Assembly: GCA_025350445.1 (NCBI GenBank) | Contig: JANXXV010000024.1 | Span: 1-38,707 of the forward strand | DNA length: 38,707 nucleotides | Origin: Bryobacteraceae bacterium | GTDB taxonomy: Bacteria > Acidobacteriota > Terriglobia > Bryobacterales > Bryobacteraceae | Reading direction: 5' to 3' | Part shown: positions 1 through 7,989 of the stretch, piece by piece | Layout: each line of letters starts with the position of its first letter | Numbering within the stretch: the first letter of the stretch is position 1 | Notes under the pieces: model-generated | Told to the model about the DNA's origin: nothing | The model's database searches: none | Seen by the model: the letters and a program-made list of their open reading frames with translations, nothing else | Made by a program: the position numbers and the translations under genes

Positions 1-606
1 CTGGTTGATCGGCTTCCACGTCTCGCCGGCATCGTCGCTCCGAAAAGCGCCCGCGGCGGAGATGGCGATGAAGATGCGGCGCGGATCGCTTGGATCCAGC
101 AGGATGGTGTGCAGGCACATGCCGCCTGCGCCTGGCGTCCAATGGGGTCCCGAGCCGTGGCCGCGCAGTCCGGAAAGTTCTCCCCAGGACTGCCCGCCGT
201 CGGTTGAGCGGAACAGGGCGGCGTCTTCCACACCGGCGTAGACCGTGTCCGGATCGGTGAGGGACGGCTCCAGATGCCAGACGCGCTTGAATTCCCAGGG
301 GTGCGCTGTGCCGTCGTACCACTGGTGCGTGCCGGGGACGCCATCGTAGACAAACTTGTTATTGACGGGTTCCCACGTCTTGCCGCCATCGTTGGATCGC
401 TGAATCAGTTGGCCGAACCAGCCGCTGGATTGTGATGCGTACAGGCGGTTCGGGTCGGCGGGAGACCCCTTGATGTGATACATCTCAAAGCCGGCAAAGT
501 GGGGGCCGCTTACTTCCCATTTCTGGCGCTTTGCATCCGAGGTCAGAACGAACGCGCCCTTGCGCGTGCCCACCAGAACTCTTACTCCGCTCATCTTCTG
601 TGCCAT
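1..606 (-). CDS. Asp-box (BNR/sialidase-like) beta-propeller protein, 3' end missing
   Basis: This minus-strand reading frame is open for 202 codons and runs off the left edge, so the C-terminus is missing. It shows at least three Asp-box repeats of the S-x-D-x-G-x-T/S-W type: [22 protein letters not shown] and [11 protein letters not shown]. These repeats mark the blades of BNR/YVTN-like propellers such as exo-sialidases and many Acidobacteria proteins of unknown substrate. There is no signal peptide, since the protein begins [19 protein letters not shown], so a cytoplasmic location is likely. The ATG at 606 is preceded by a strong GGAGGAAAA ribosome site. An ECF42-like promoter (625-653) lies just upstream, which places the gene in the regulon of the divergent sigma factor at 1107. 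The Asp-box fold is clear; the enzymatic role is unknown. Confidence 0.8.
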   Translation of the reverse strand, partial: MAQKMSGVRVLVGTRKGAFVLTSDAKRQKWEVSGPHFAGFEMYHIKGSPADPNRLYASQSSGWFGQLIQRSNDGGKTWEPVNNKFVYDGVPGTHQWYDGTAHPWEFKRVWHLEPSLTDPDTVYAGVEDAALFRSTDGGQSWGELSGLRGHGSGPHWTPGAGGMCLHTILLDPSDPRRIFIAISAAGAFRSDDAGETWKPINQ

Positions 607-624
607 GAGTTTTCCTCCTTCCAT

Positions 625-653
625 GAATCGAATTGCGAGTGCCCGGATCGACA
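625..653 (-). promoter_or_regulatory. ECF42-type promoter for the beta-propeller gene
   Basis: On the minus strand the sequence reads TGTCGA, then 17 bases, then CGATTC, ending about 18 bases before the ATG at 606. The -35 hexamer and spacing are identical to the element in front of the DGPF gene (1048-1076), and the -10 hexamer differs by one base. TGTCGA with a CGA-containing -10 matches my recollection of the ECF42 sigma factor target motif. The predicted leader is very short. Confidence 0.6.
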
Positions 654-665
654 CTCCATTGAACA

Positions 666-1028
666 TCATTTATCAGGGGCCGGCATCCCCGCCAGTTCGA
701 TCACCGGGCGGACTTCGATGGTGCCGCGGCGTGCGCCTGGAATGCGGGCCGCCACGTCGAGCGCCTCGTCGAGGTTTCTGGCGTCGATCAGGAAGTAGGC
801 GCCGAGTTGCTCACGGGTTTCGGCAAACGGGCCGTCGGTGACAAGGCGCTTGCCATCGCGGACGCGAACGCTGGTGGCCGTGGATACGGGGTGCAGCGGG
901 GCAGCATCTAAGTATTGCCGGCTGGCGTTGAGATCTTGTGTAAGCTGCACGGATTCGACGTAACACTATTCGCGCTCGGTTTCGTCCATCGCGTCTTCGG
1001 CAAGGTAAACCAGCAGCATGTAACGCAT
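666..1028 (-). pseudogene. DGPF/YCII-domain protein gene interrupted by an in-frame amber codon
   Basis: Read through one TAG (966-968), this minus-strand frame encodes about 120 residues typical of the YCII/DGPF family that accompanies ECF42 sigma factors. It starts MRYMLLVYLAEDAMDETERE, then TAG, then CYVESVQLTQDLNAS, and later shows VTDGPFAETREQLGAY with the diagnostic DGPF. The ATG at 1028 has a GGAGGAATA ribosome site. Family members usually have Gln, His or a similar residue at the amber position, so a CAG-to-TAG change fits. The rest of the frame is intact, suggesting a recent lesion, a sequencing error, or suppression. Reinitiation at 950 would give a 94-residue protein lacking the first beta-strand of the fold. 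The function of DGPF proteins is poorly known; they are usually regulated by the adjacent sigma factor. Confidence 0.8.
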
Positions 1029-1047
1029 GAGTATTCCTCCATTACTC

Positions 1048-1076
1048 GAGTCGAACGGGGAGCGTGGAAATCGACA
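1048..1076 (-). promoter_or_regulatory. ECF42-type promoter for the DGPF gene
   Basis: The minus strand reads TGTCGA, 17 bases, CGACTC, ending about 20 bases before the ATG at 1028. It lies in the 78-bp divergent gap between the DGPF gene and the sigma factor gene. The element is nearly the same as the one at 625-653, with the same spacing, which argues against chance. Confidence 0.6.
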
Positions 1077-1106
1077 CCCCTCCAGTAGATTATTTACCAT
1101 CGAAGG

Positions 1107-2351
1107 ATGCACTGTGATGCCGACGAGGCGGTCGAGGCGTTGTACCGTTCCGATTGGGGGCGGATTGTGGCGGCGCTGATCCGGCTGACGGGTGATTTCG
1201 AGGTGGCGGAAGAGGCGGCGCAGGAAGCATTTGCGGCGGGCGTGGAGCAATGGCGGACGGCTGGCGTGCCCGAATTTCCACGCGCCTGGATCATTCAGAC
1301 GGCGCGGCACAAGGCCATCGACAAGATCCGGCGCCAGGTGCGGTTCCACGAGAGGGTGAACTTTTTCGGCCCGTCCGAGTGGAGCGATGTGGTCGAGACT
1401 CCGGACTACGATCCCGGTGGAATTCCGGATGATCGGCTGCGGCTGATTTTCACTTGTTGCCATCCGGCGCTACGGCTGGAGGCGCGGATCGCGCTGACAC
1501 TGCGCACGCTTGGCGGGCTGGAAACGGACGAGATCGCGCGGGCATTTCTAGTGCCGGCGGCAACAATGGCGCAGCGCGTGGTACGGGCGAAGCGCAAGAT
1601 TCGGGACGCACGTATTCCGTATACGATTCCGGGCACGAACGATATGCCCGAGCGTCTGGACGCAGTGCTGACGGTAATTTATCTGGTATTCAACGAAGGC
1701 TACGTCTCGACGCGGGGCGGGCCGCTGGTACGGAGTGAGCTTTGCGCCGAAGCCATCCGGCTTGGACGCCTGGTGCGGACGCTGATGGCGCCGAATCCGC
1801 CGGCGGAGGCGAGTGCGTTGGTGGCGCTGATGCTGTTGCACGATTCGCGGCGCGGGGCGCGTCTGGATGAGGCGGGGGATATCGTGCTGTTGGACGAGCA
1901 GGATCGCAGCCGTTGGAACCGGGCTCAGATCGCCGAGGCGCTGCCTCTGGTGGAGCAGGCGTTTCGCGGAGGGCCGGGTGCGTTCGCGGTGCAGGCGGCG
2001 ATTGCGGCGCTGCACTGCCAGGCGGTGCGGGCGGAGGATACAGACTGGCCTCAAATCCTCCGGCTGTATGAGCTACTGGAGCGGATGCAACCCTCGCCTG
2101 TCGTGTCGCTAAACCGCGCGGTAGCGGTGGCGATGGTGCATGGCCCTGGGCCGGCGCTGAAGGTGATGGATGCACTTGCCGCGGACGGCGAGTTGGACAG
2201 TTACCATTTGCTGCATTCGGCGCGCGCCGATCTGTTGCGGCGCGCGGGATCATTGCCGGAAGCGGCGAAGGCCTACGTGCGGGCGCTGGCACTGGTGACG
2301 AACGACAGCGAACGCCGATTTCTGCAGCGGCGGCTGCGCGAAGTTCAATAA
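1107..2351 (+). CDS. ECF42-type RNA polymerase sigma factor with long C-terminal extension
   Basis: The 414-residue protein is about twice the size of a minimal ECF sigma factor. Residues 1-75 form sigma region 2 (ALYRSDWGRIVAALIRLTGD, then PRAWIIQTARHKAIDKIRR). Residues about 115-165 form region 4, with LGGLETDEIARAFLVPAATM as the helix-turn-helix. Residues about 170-280 match the DUF6596-type extension, with its hallmark VIYLVFNEGYVSTRG. The C-terminus looks TPR-like (HSARADLLRRAGSLPEAAKAYVRAL). No anti-sigma gene is next to it; in the ECF42 group the extension is thought to control activity and the partner gene encodes a DGPF protein, as here on the opposite strand. The ATG at 1107 follows GAAGG closely and was chosen because the region-2 match begins about eight residues in. 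Confidence 0.9.
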   Translation: MHCDADEAVEALYRSDWGRIVAALIRLTGDFEVAEEAAQEAFAAGVEQWRTAGVPEFPRAWIIQTARHKAIDKIRRQVRFHERVNFFGPSEWSDVVETPDYDPGGIPDDRLRLIFTCCHPALRLEARIALTLRTLGGLETDEIARAFLVPAATMAQRVVRAKRKIRDARIPYTIPGTNDMPERLDAVLTVIYLVFNEGYVSTRGGPLVRSELCAEAIRLGRLVRTLMAPNPPAEASALVALMLLHDSRRGARLDEAGDIVLLDEQDRSRWNRAQIAEALPLVEQAFRGGPGAFAVQAAIAALHCQAVRAEDTDWPQILRLYELLERMQPSPVVSLNRAVAVAMVHGPGPALKVMDALAADGELDSYHLLHSARADLLRRAGSLPEAAKAYVRALALVTNDSERRFLQRRLREVQ

Positions 2352-2403
2352 ATAACCGGCCGGATGGAACTATTCGCAGTCTCGGCGCAATCATGGATGA
2401 AAG

Positions 2404-3012
2404 ATGTTCGATCGCCCAGGACGCGGCCAGCGTCCGAGTCCGGATTCCGATGCTGAGTTGTTTCGCGCCCTCAGCGAGGGAAGTGAAACGGCGATGGCTA
2501 CGCTCTATGAACTTCACGGAGCCTTGATTTACCGGTTTTCTTTGCGCATGTGCCAGGACGAAGCGATTGCCGAGGAAGTGACGCAGGATGTCTTCCTGGT
2601 CCTGTTGAAGGAGTCTGGCCGCTTCGATTCCAAGCGGGCGGCGTTGTCAACCTGGCTCTGCGGAATCGCGCGGCGGTTGATTTGGAAGCAACTGGAACGG
2701 CGCAGGCGCCATTTGCCTCTCGAACTTCTTGATGAAGGAAGTGAGATGGAATCGGCGGAGGATGGTCCGGGGGCCCTGCTGAATCGGAAAGAAGCGGTGC
2801 TGGCGGTCCAGCGCGGGCTTGACGCGCTGCCCTTGGATTTGAAGGCTGTCATCGTTCTTTGCGAGTTCGAGGAAATGAAGTATGAGGTTGCGGCGCTGGT
2901 GTTGGGAGTGCCCGTGGGGACAGTACGCTCACGCTTGCACCGCGCAAAGAACCGTTTGGCGCTTTTGCTGCGCGATGATTCCGTTACGGCGAAAAAGGAC
3001 ATCATTCCATGA
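2404..3012 (+). CDS. ECF-family RNA polymerase sigma factor
   Basis: The 202-residue protein has sigma region 2 (ATLYELHGALIYRFSLRMCQ, then EVTQDVFLVLLKES and LSTWLCGIARRLIWKQ) and region 4 near residues 135-185 (ALPLDLKAVIVLCEFEEMKY, then VPVGTVRSRLHRAKNRLALLL). It is the first gene of a tight plus-strand operon. Its stop overlaps the start of the anti-sigma-like gene by four bases (ATGA), which supports a sigma/anti-sigma pair. A GGAACT at 2366-2371 resembles an ECF -35 element, but no convincing -10 follows. The N-terminal end is uncertain because the first 20 residues are not family-like. Confidence 0.9.
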   Translation: MFDRPGRGQRPSPDSDAELFRALSEGSETAMATLYELHGALIYRFSLRMCQDEAIAEEVTQDVFLVLLKESGRFDSKRAALSTWLCGIARRLIWKQLERRRRHLPLELLDEGSEMESAEDGPGALLNRKEAVLAVQRGLDALPLDLKAVIVLCEFEEMKYEVAALVLGVPVGTVRSRLHRAKNRLALLLRDDSVTAKKDIIP

Positions 3013-3446
3013 ACCGGTTGGATGAGTTGGAAGCGGTATTAACCGAATTGCGGGAGCAGCACCGGCGGCTGGAGGCACCCGCGCAACTAGGGCAAAGTTT
3101 GCGTGCGGCGGCACGGTCCCACAAGACTCGGCCGATGGTGCCCCATTGGGTTTGGCCGATGGCGGCCGCCCTGGTGATCTGCGCGGTCTTATGGCGGGGT
3201 GGACGGCCTGCGCAAGTGGTTGACCGGGGGCAATCCCCTGAGCAGTTGACGCAGTTCGTGGCTTTGCCTGGAAGTGAAACTCTGCCGCCGCCGATGCAGA
3301 CTAGCGTTCTGCGAATGGAGATGCGAAAGAGCGATTTGCGCCAGTTCGGTTTTGATATTCCGCCACCGCTGGCGGCTGAAGTGGTCCAGGCGGATTTTGT
3401 GGTAGGCGACGATGGCTTGGCTCGGGCGGTTCGTTTCGTCCGGTAG
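3009..3446 (+). CDS. Anti-sigma-like single-pass membrane protein
   Basis: The 145-residue protein has a charged, coiled-coil-like N-terminus (MNRLDELEAVLTELREQHRR), one hydrophobic segment at about residues 47-63 (WVWPMAAALVICAVLWRGG), and a periplasmic C-terminal domain of about 80 residues. This layout fits a transmembrane anti-sigma factor, although no zinc-binding HxxxCxxC motif is present. Its ATG overlaps the TGA of the sigma gene, so the two are translationally coupled. The role is inferred from context and topology rather than from a recognised domain. Confidence 0.65.
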   Translation: MNRLDELEAVLTELREQHRRLEAPAQLGQSLRAAARSHKTRPMVPHWVWPMAAALVICAVLWRGGRPAQVVDRGQSPEQLTQFVALPGSETLPPPMQTSVLRMEMRKSDLRQFGFDIPPPLAAEVVQADFVVGDDGLARAVRFVR

Positions 3447-3455
3447 GTGAGACTG

Positions 3456-4238
3456 ATGAGGATGCGAACGAAATTTCCGGTGTGGACTTTCCCGATTCTC
3501 TCCGCGGGGCTTGTGTTGCGGGCTGAGGAATCGCGGGACGAGCAGATGAAAGCGAAGAGGGCGGCTGAGGCAATGCATGTGGTTGCATCGGCGGTGGCAG
3601 GCACGAACCGGCTGGTGACGGATAAGCCATATTCGGCCGAGGCAGTGACGGAGACTGTGCAGACTCTTGGGGATGGCAACCGGATCGTCCGGCACAATGT
3701 GACACGGCACTATCGGGATCGAAGCGGGCGCACGCGGCGGGAGCAATCCATCGAAACGCTGGGGCCATCCAGCCCAGTGGCGCCGATGAGAATGATCGTC
3801 ATTTCCGATCCGGTGGCCAAGGCCGACTACATCCTGGACCCTGTCCGCCAGACGGTTAGAAAATTCGGCAGGCTTGAGATTCAGACACCTAAGACTAGCG
3901 GCGGGGCCGAATCGGGCGGTAGGGGGGAGCGGAATTTAGGGAAGCGGACCATCGAGGGTCTGGAGTGCATCGGGACGAGAAACACCGTGACCATTCCAGT
4001 TGGCCAAATTGGAAACGAACGTCCGGTTGTGGCCATGACGGAGACCTGGTACTCGCCGGCGATCGAGGCGGTGGTAAGTTCCACCACGTCAGACCCGCGG
4101 TTTGGCGAGATCAAATACTCCTTACACAATGTAGTACTGACTGAACAAGCGCTCCCGCTCTTCGAACCGCCCGCTGGTTACAAGGTGGAATTCGAAGGCA
4201 AGGCGGGAGTCATGATGAAGCGCGTAGATAAGCCGTAA
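3456..4238 (+). CDS. Secreted protein of unknown function in the sigma-factor operon
   Basis: About 260 residues with a plausible signal peptide (MRMRTKFPVWTFPILSAGLV). The mature part is rich in beta-strand-like segments (VTETVQTLGDGNRIVRHNVT, MTETWYSPAIEAVVSSTTSD) and ends FEPPAGYKVEF. The region around IEGLECIGTRNTVTIP followed by METWYS-like text resembles periplasmic lipoprotein-handling or RseB-like folds, but I do not recognise a named family. A GTG at 3447 directly follows the TAG of the previous gene; the ATG at 3456 is preferred because AGGTGA sits five bases upstream and the signal peptide starts there. Confidence 0.75.
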   Translation: MRMRTKFPVWTFPILSAGLVLRAEESRDEQMKAKRAAEAMHVVASAVAGTNRLVTDKPYSAEAVTETVQTLGDGNRIVRHNVTRHYRDRSGRTRREQSIETLGPSSPVAPMRMIVISDPVAKADYILDPVRQTVRKFGRLEIQTPKTSGGAESGGRGERNLGKRTIEGLECIGTRNTVTIPVGQIGNERPVVAMTETWYSPAIEAVVSSTTSDPRFGEIKYSLHNVVLTEQALPLFEPPAGYKVEFEGKAGVMMKRVDKP

Positions 4239-4269
4239 ATCCAAATAAAGGAATCGAATGGAGGAAGCT

Positions 4270-5070
4270 ATGAACTACCACGCTGTACGTGTGTCCAGAT
4301 TTCGCGGGAACCTGTTGAAAGCCCTGCTGGCCGCCGCGGCCGTTTCGCGGACGCTTGCGGCGGCTGACTTCGCCGTGGCATCCGTGAAGCCCAACCTGAT
4401 GGGAAATGCCGGGGGCGAAGGAAGCGAACGGGAGAAGATCGCGATTTCGCCCGCGGGGCTCACGATGCGCAATGTCAGCCTGCGCTCATGTATTCGCTGG
4501 GCCTACGGAGTTCGCGACTATCAGATCTCAGGACCGGGCTGGATGGCCTCGCAGCGATATGACATTGCCGCGAACAGCGCTAGCCCCGCGTCTGGCGAAG
4601 AACTCAGGGCGATGATGCAGAAGCTTCTCGCCGGCCGCTTTAAAATGGCGCTGCATCGCGAATCGAAAGAGTTGCCGGTCTATGCCATGGTTGTCGGCAA
4701 GAAAGGCGGGAAAATGCAGCCGGCGGCCGGAGGCGGCAGCAGTATGCGGCCGGTTGGCGGTGCGCTTGTTTTCAATAACTACTCCATGGCGGAACTGGCT
4801 GAACGGTTGGCTACACGGCCATTCAACCTGGACCGGCTGGTGTTGGACAGGACCGGACTGGATGGCGCTTTCGATTTCACGCTCAAATTTGCAGAGAACG
4901 AGAACGAACTGAAACATACTCTGGAGGGAATGGAACAGGGCAGCGCGGACCAGGGTCTGTCCATGTTCACGATTCTGCAGGAGCAGCTCGGCCTCAACTT
5001 TAAAGCGCGGAAGGCGCCGGTGGAAAGCCTGGTAATCGAACATGCCGAAAAAGTTCCGGCTGAGAATTAG
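4270..5070 (+). CDS. TIGR03435-family protein
   Basis: This is a member of a family greatly expanded in Acidobacteria. It shows the hallmark FAVASVKPN near the mature N-terminus, the NVSLRSCIRWAYGVRDYQIS segment, GPGWMASQRYDI, the stretch LAGRFKMALHRESKELPVYA, and the C-terminal LDRTGLDGAFDFTL followed by LQEQLGLNFKARKAPVESLV. A signal peptide covers about the first 30 residues (LLKALLAAAAVSRTLAAADF). An ATG at 4258 is in frame, but the ATG at 4270 has GGAGGAAGC directly upstream and is preferred. The function of the family is unknown; members often follow sigma/anti-sigma genes and TonB-receptor genes, as here. Confidence 0.9.
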   Translation: MNYHAVRVSRFRGNLLKALLAAAAVSRTLAAADFAVASVKPNLMGNAGGEGSEREKIAISPAGLTMRNVSLRSCIRWAYGVRDYQISGPGWMASQRYDIAANSASPASGEELRAMMQKLLAGRFKMALHRESKELPVYAMVVGKKGGKMQPAAGGGSSMRPVGGALVFNNYSMAELAERLATRPFNLDRLVLDRTGLDGAFDFTLKFAENENELKHTLEGMEQGSADQGLSMFTILQEQLGLNFKARKAPVESLVIEHAEKVPAEN

Positions 5071-5088
5071 CCGCTGGAGCCGATTGCC

Positions 5089-7986
5089 ATGCGCTTCCTG
5101 AGATTCTGCATATTCGTTTGGTTTGCCAGGTGCGGACTGGCGGCCTCTGAGCACCGGGGGCAGGTCAAATTCAACAACCTCCCGGTGCCTGGAGCGACGG
5201 TGATTGCTTCCGTTGACGGAAGACGGCTGGCGGCGATCACCGATCCGAGCGGAGCGTATCTCTTCCCGGACCTGCCTGACGGCATTGTGACGATCCGAGT
5301 GGAAATGCAGTGCTTCGCGACGATTGAACGATCGGTGACTATCGGGAGGAACTTAAGGTTTGAGGAGTGGAATTTGCAACTGCTGCCTGACTTGCCTGTG
5401 ACGGTCCGGACGACTGTCTCCACTGGTGCCGCAAAAGATGATGTGACCGGGATGGACCCGCAGGCTGCCGACGGCCTGGTGATCCGAGGGAGTTCGAACA
5501 ATGGCGCAACGTCTCTTGTTGCTCTTTCACCGGCATTCGGCAATAACCGGAGATCGTCGCCATCGTCTTATCACGGGAACATCGGTGTGATTGTGGACAA
5601 CTCCGCGCTAGACGCGCGTTCCTTTTCGTTGACCGGACAGGACTCACCAAAACCCGTATACAACCGCTTGACAGGGGTGCTGTCGATCGGAGGTCCGATG
5701 CGGATTCCGGGAGTGCGAAGAAGAGGTCCGAACTTTGTTGTGAACTATCAGTGGTTGCGAAACCGGACGGCGGGTCTTCAAACCGTCCGGATGCCCTCTC
5801 TGGTTGAGCGTACAGGCGACTTGGGGCAGGCGGGCTTATCGTTCGCGGATCCACTGAGCGGGTTGCCATTTCCCGGTAATGTGATTCCTGAGAGCCGGAT
5901 CAGTCCACAGGCTTAGTCCCTGCTCAGGCTCTATCCGCTTCCTAACTTTGAGGGTGCCGGCCGCTACAATTTCCAGGTTCCGCTTCTGGGCGTTACGCAT
6001 CAGGATAGCTTCCAAGCACGTGTCAATCAAAAATTCGGCGGCCGCGATCACCTGTCAGGAACTGTGGATTATCAGTTCACCCGAAGCGATAGTCCGAACG
6101 TTTTCGGGTTTACGGATCGCGGGCGAAACACCGGAATCAATGCTGCCCTCAACTGGCGGCATACCATCAGCCCGCGGCTGTTCGTCACGCTGGGGCTCGA
6201 GTTCAGCCGGCTGTCCGTTCGCACGTCGCCGTATTTCGCCGATCGAGAAGACATTTCGGGTGACGCCGGAATCACTGGCAACAGCAACGCGCCGGTGAAC
6301 TGGGGTCCTCCGAATCTGGCCTTTTCCAGCGGGATTGCGGGACTCTCCGCTGCTTCCGCTGCTTTCGACCGTAGCCGGACGAGCAGCGTGTCGTATAAGA
6401 GCGGTTGGATCCACGGTACTCATAACGTGTCGTTTGGTGCGGACTTTCGCCGGCAGCAATTTAACTCTCTGTCACAGCAGGATCCACGGGGAACCTTTGT
6501 ATTCACAGGGGCGGCGACGCAGTTGGGCGCAAGTGGGTCCGACTTTGCGGGCTTCTTGCTTGGAGTGCCCGATACGAGCTCGATTGCTTTTGGAAACGCC
6601 GACAAATACTTTCGCTCGTCCGCGTACGATGCGTACGTAACGGACGATTGGCGACTCGGTCCGGGGGTGACGGTGAACGCTGGCGTTCGTTGGGAATACG
6701 GCTCGCCGATTACGGAACTCTATGGCCGGCTTGTGAATCTTGCTATCGCTTCCGGGTTTACAGCGCAAGTTCCGGTTGTCGCTGCCAGGTTGAGCGGCAA
6801 TTCGAAATTCTCGGACTCGCTTGTCCGGCCCGATAAGCGCGGGTTGGGTCCGCGGATTGGAGTCTCGTGGCGGCCGCTGGCGGGATCGTCCATGGTAATT
6901 CGCGCCGGTTACGGCGTTTACTACAACACCTCGGTCTATCAATCGATCGCTACGCGAATGGCACAGCAGCCGCCGCTTTCCAACACCCTCAACGTGCAGA
7001 ATACGGCGGGCAATCCGTTGACTTTGGCGGACGGGTTTCATGGCTCCCCGGCAAGCACCTCCAACACCTTTGCAGTGGACCCCGATTTCCGCATCGGATA
7101 CGCACAGAACTGGCAGCTAGCCTTGCAACGGGACTTGCCGGGTGCGCTGGTTTTGTCGGCTGGTTATCTCGGAATCAAAGGGACGCGGGGCATGCAGGAG
7201 TTTCTGCCGAACACATTCCCTTTGGGCGCCGTGAATCCTTGTTCCGTATGTCCGGCGGGATTCAGTTACTTGACTTCCAATGGAAACTCCACGCGGGAAG
7301 CCGGTCAGATCCAGTTGAGGCGGCGCATGCGCGGCGGGTTTGCAGCCGGACTTCAGTATGTGTTCTCGAAATCAATCGACAACTCAGCACTGGGAGGAAG
7401 AGGGCAGAGCAGCGCAGTGATCGCGCAGAACTGGCTCGATCTGAGTGCGGAAAAGGGACTGTCCAATTTCGATCAACGTCATCTCTTGAGTTTCCAGATG
7501 CAATACAGCAGCGGGATGGGCTTGGGTTGGGGTTGGGGAACAACGGCGCTGAAGGAATGGAACTGGGCCACGGAGATTGCAGCCGGAAGCGGTTTGCCGT
7601 TGACTCCGGTTTACCTTGCCGCCGTTCAGGGTACTGGAGTCACGGGAAGTCTGCGTCCGGATTACACAGGCGCGCCGGTCCACGATGCGCCTGCTGGATT
7701 CTTCCTCAACCGGGCAGCGTATGCGCCGCCTGCCGCGGGGCACTGGGGCGATGCGGGAAGGAACTCGATTGGCGGACCAGGGCAACTGGGGATACACGTT
7801 TCCTTAGGCCGGACGTTCCGGTTGAGTGACCGGCTTAGTGCGGATTTCCGGATCGATTCCACCAACGCACTCAATCATGTGACGTTTCCGAACTGGAATG
7901 CCATTGTTACCAGCGCGCAGTTCGGCCTTCCTACTACGGCCAATGCGATGCGGTCCGTGCAGTCCACACTCCGGTTGGGGTTTTGA
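5089..7986 (+). pseudogene. Oar-like TonB-dependent receptor interrupted by an in-frame amber codon
   Basis: One frame encodes about 965 residues apart from a TAG at 5914-5916. It has a signal peptide (MRFLRFCIFVWFARCGLAAS), a carboxypeptidase-regulatory beta-sandwich (residues about 23-105, with GAYLFPDLPDGIVTIRVEM), a plug-like region (GVIVDNSALDARSFSLTGQD), and a long beta-barrel ending in Phe (STLRLGF). The barrel has landmarks such as YDAYVTDDWRLGPGVTVNAG and GVRWEYG. Around the amber the text reads VIPESRISPQA, TAG, SLLRLYPLPNFEG; relatives typically have Gln or a small residue there, so CAG-to-TAG is likely. The first piece alone (275 residues) cannot form a barrel, and the second lacks a signal peptide. 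Unless the amber is an error or is suppressed, the gene is dead. Confidence 0.85.
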
Positions 7987-7989
7987 GGA

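Noticed and set aside
2366..2400. ECF-type promoter (GGAACT) before the sigma gene at 2404
   Set aside because: The -35-like hexamer is present, but no credible -10 element follows at the right distance.
1690..2517. Minus-strand frame of 275 codons opposite the ECF42 gene
   Set aside because: It is Pro/Ala/Arg-rich, typical of antisense frames in GC-rich genes.
966..5916. Genome-wide recoding of TAG to glutamine
   Set aside because: TAG also ends several intact genes at natural family ends (3446, 5070, 10756, 14890, 20689), so general recoding does not fit; local suppression or errors remain possible.
6867..7829. Overlapping plus-strand frame of 320 codons inside the amber-containing receptor
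   Set aside because: The receptor frame keeps clear barrel motifs through this stretch; the other frame has none.
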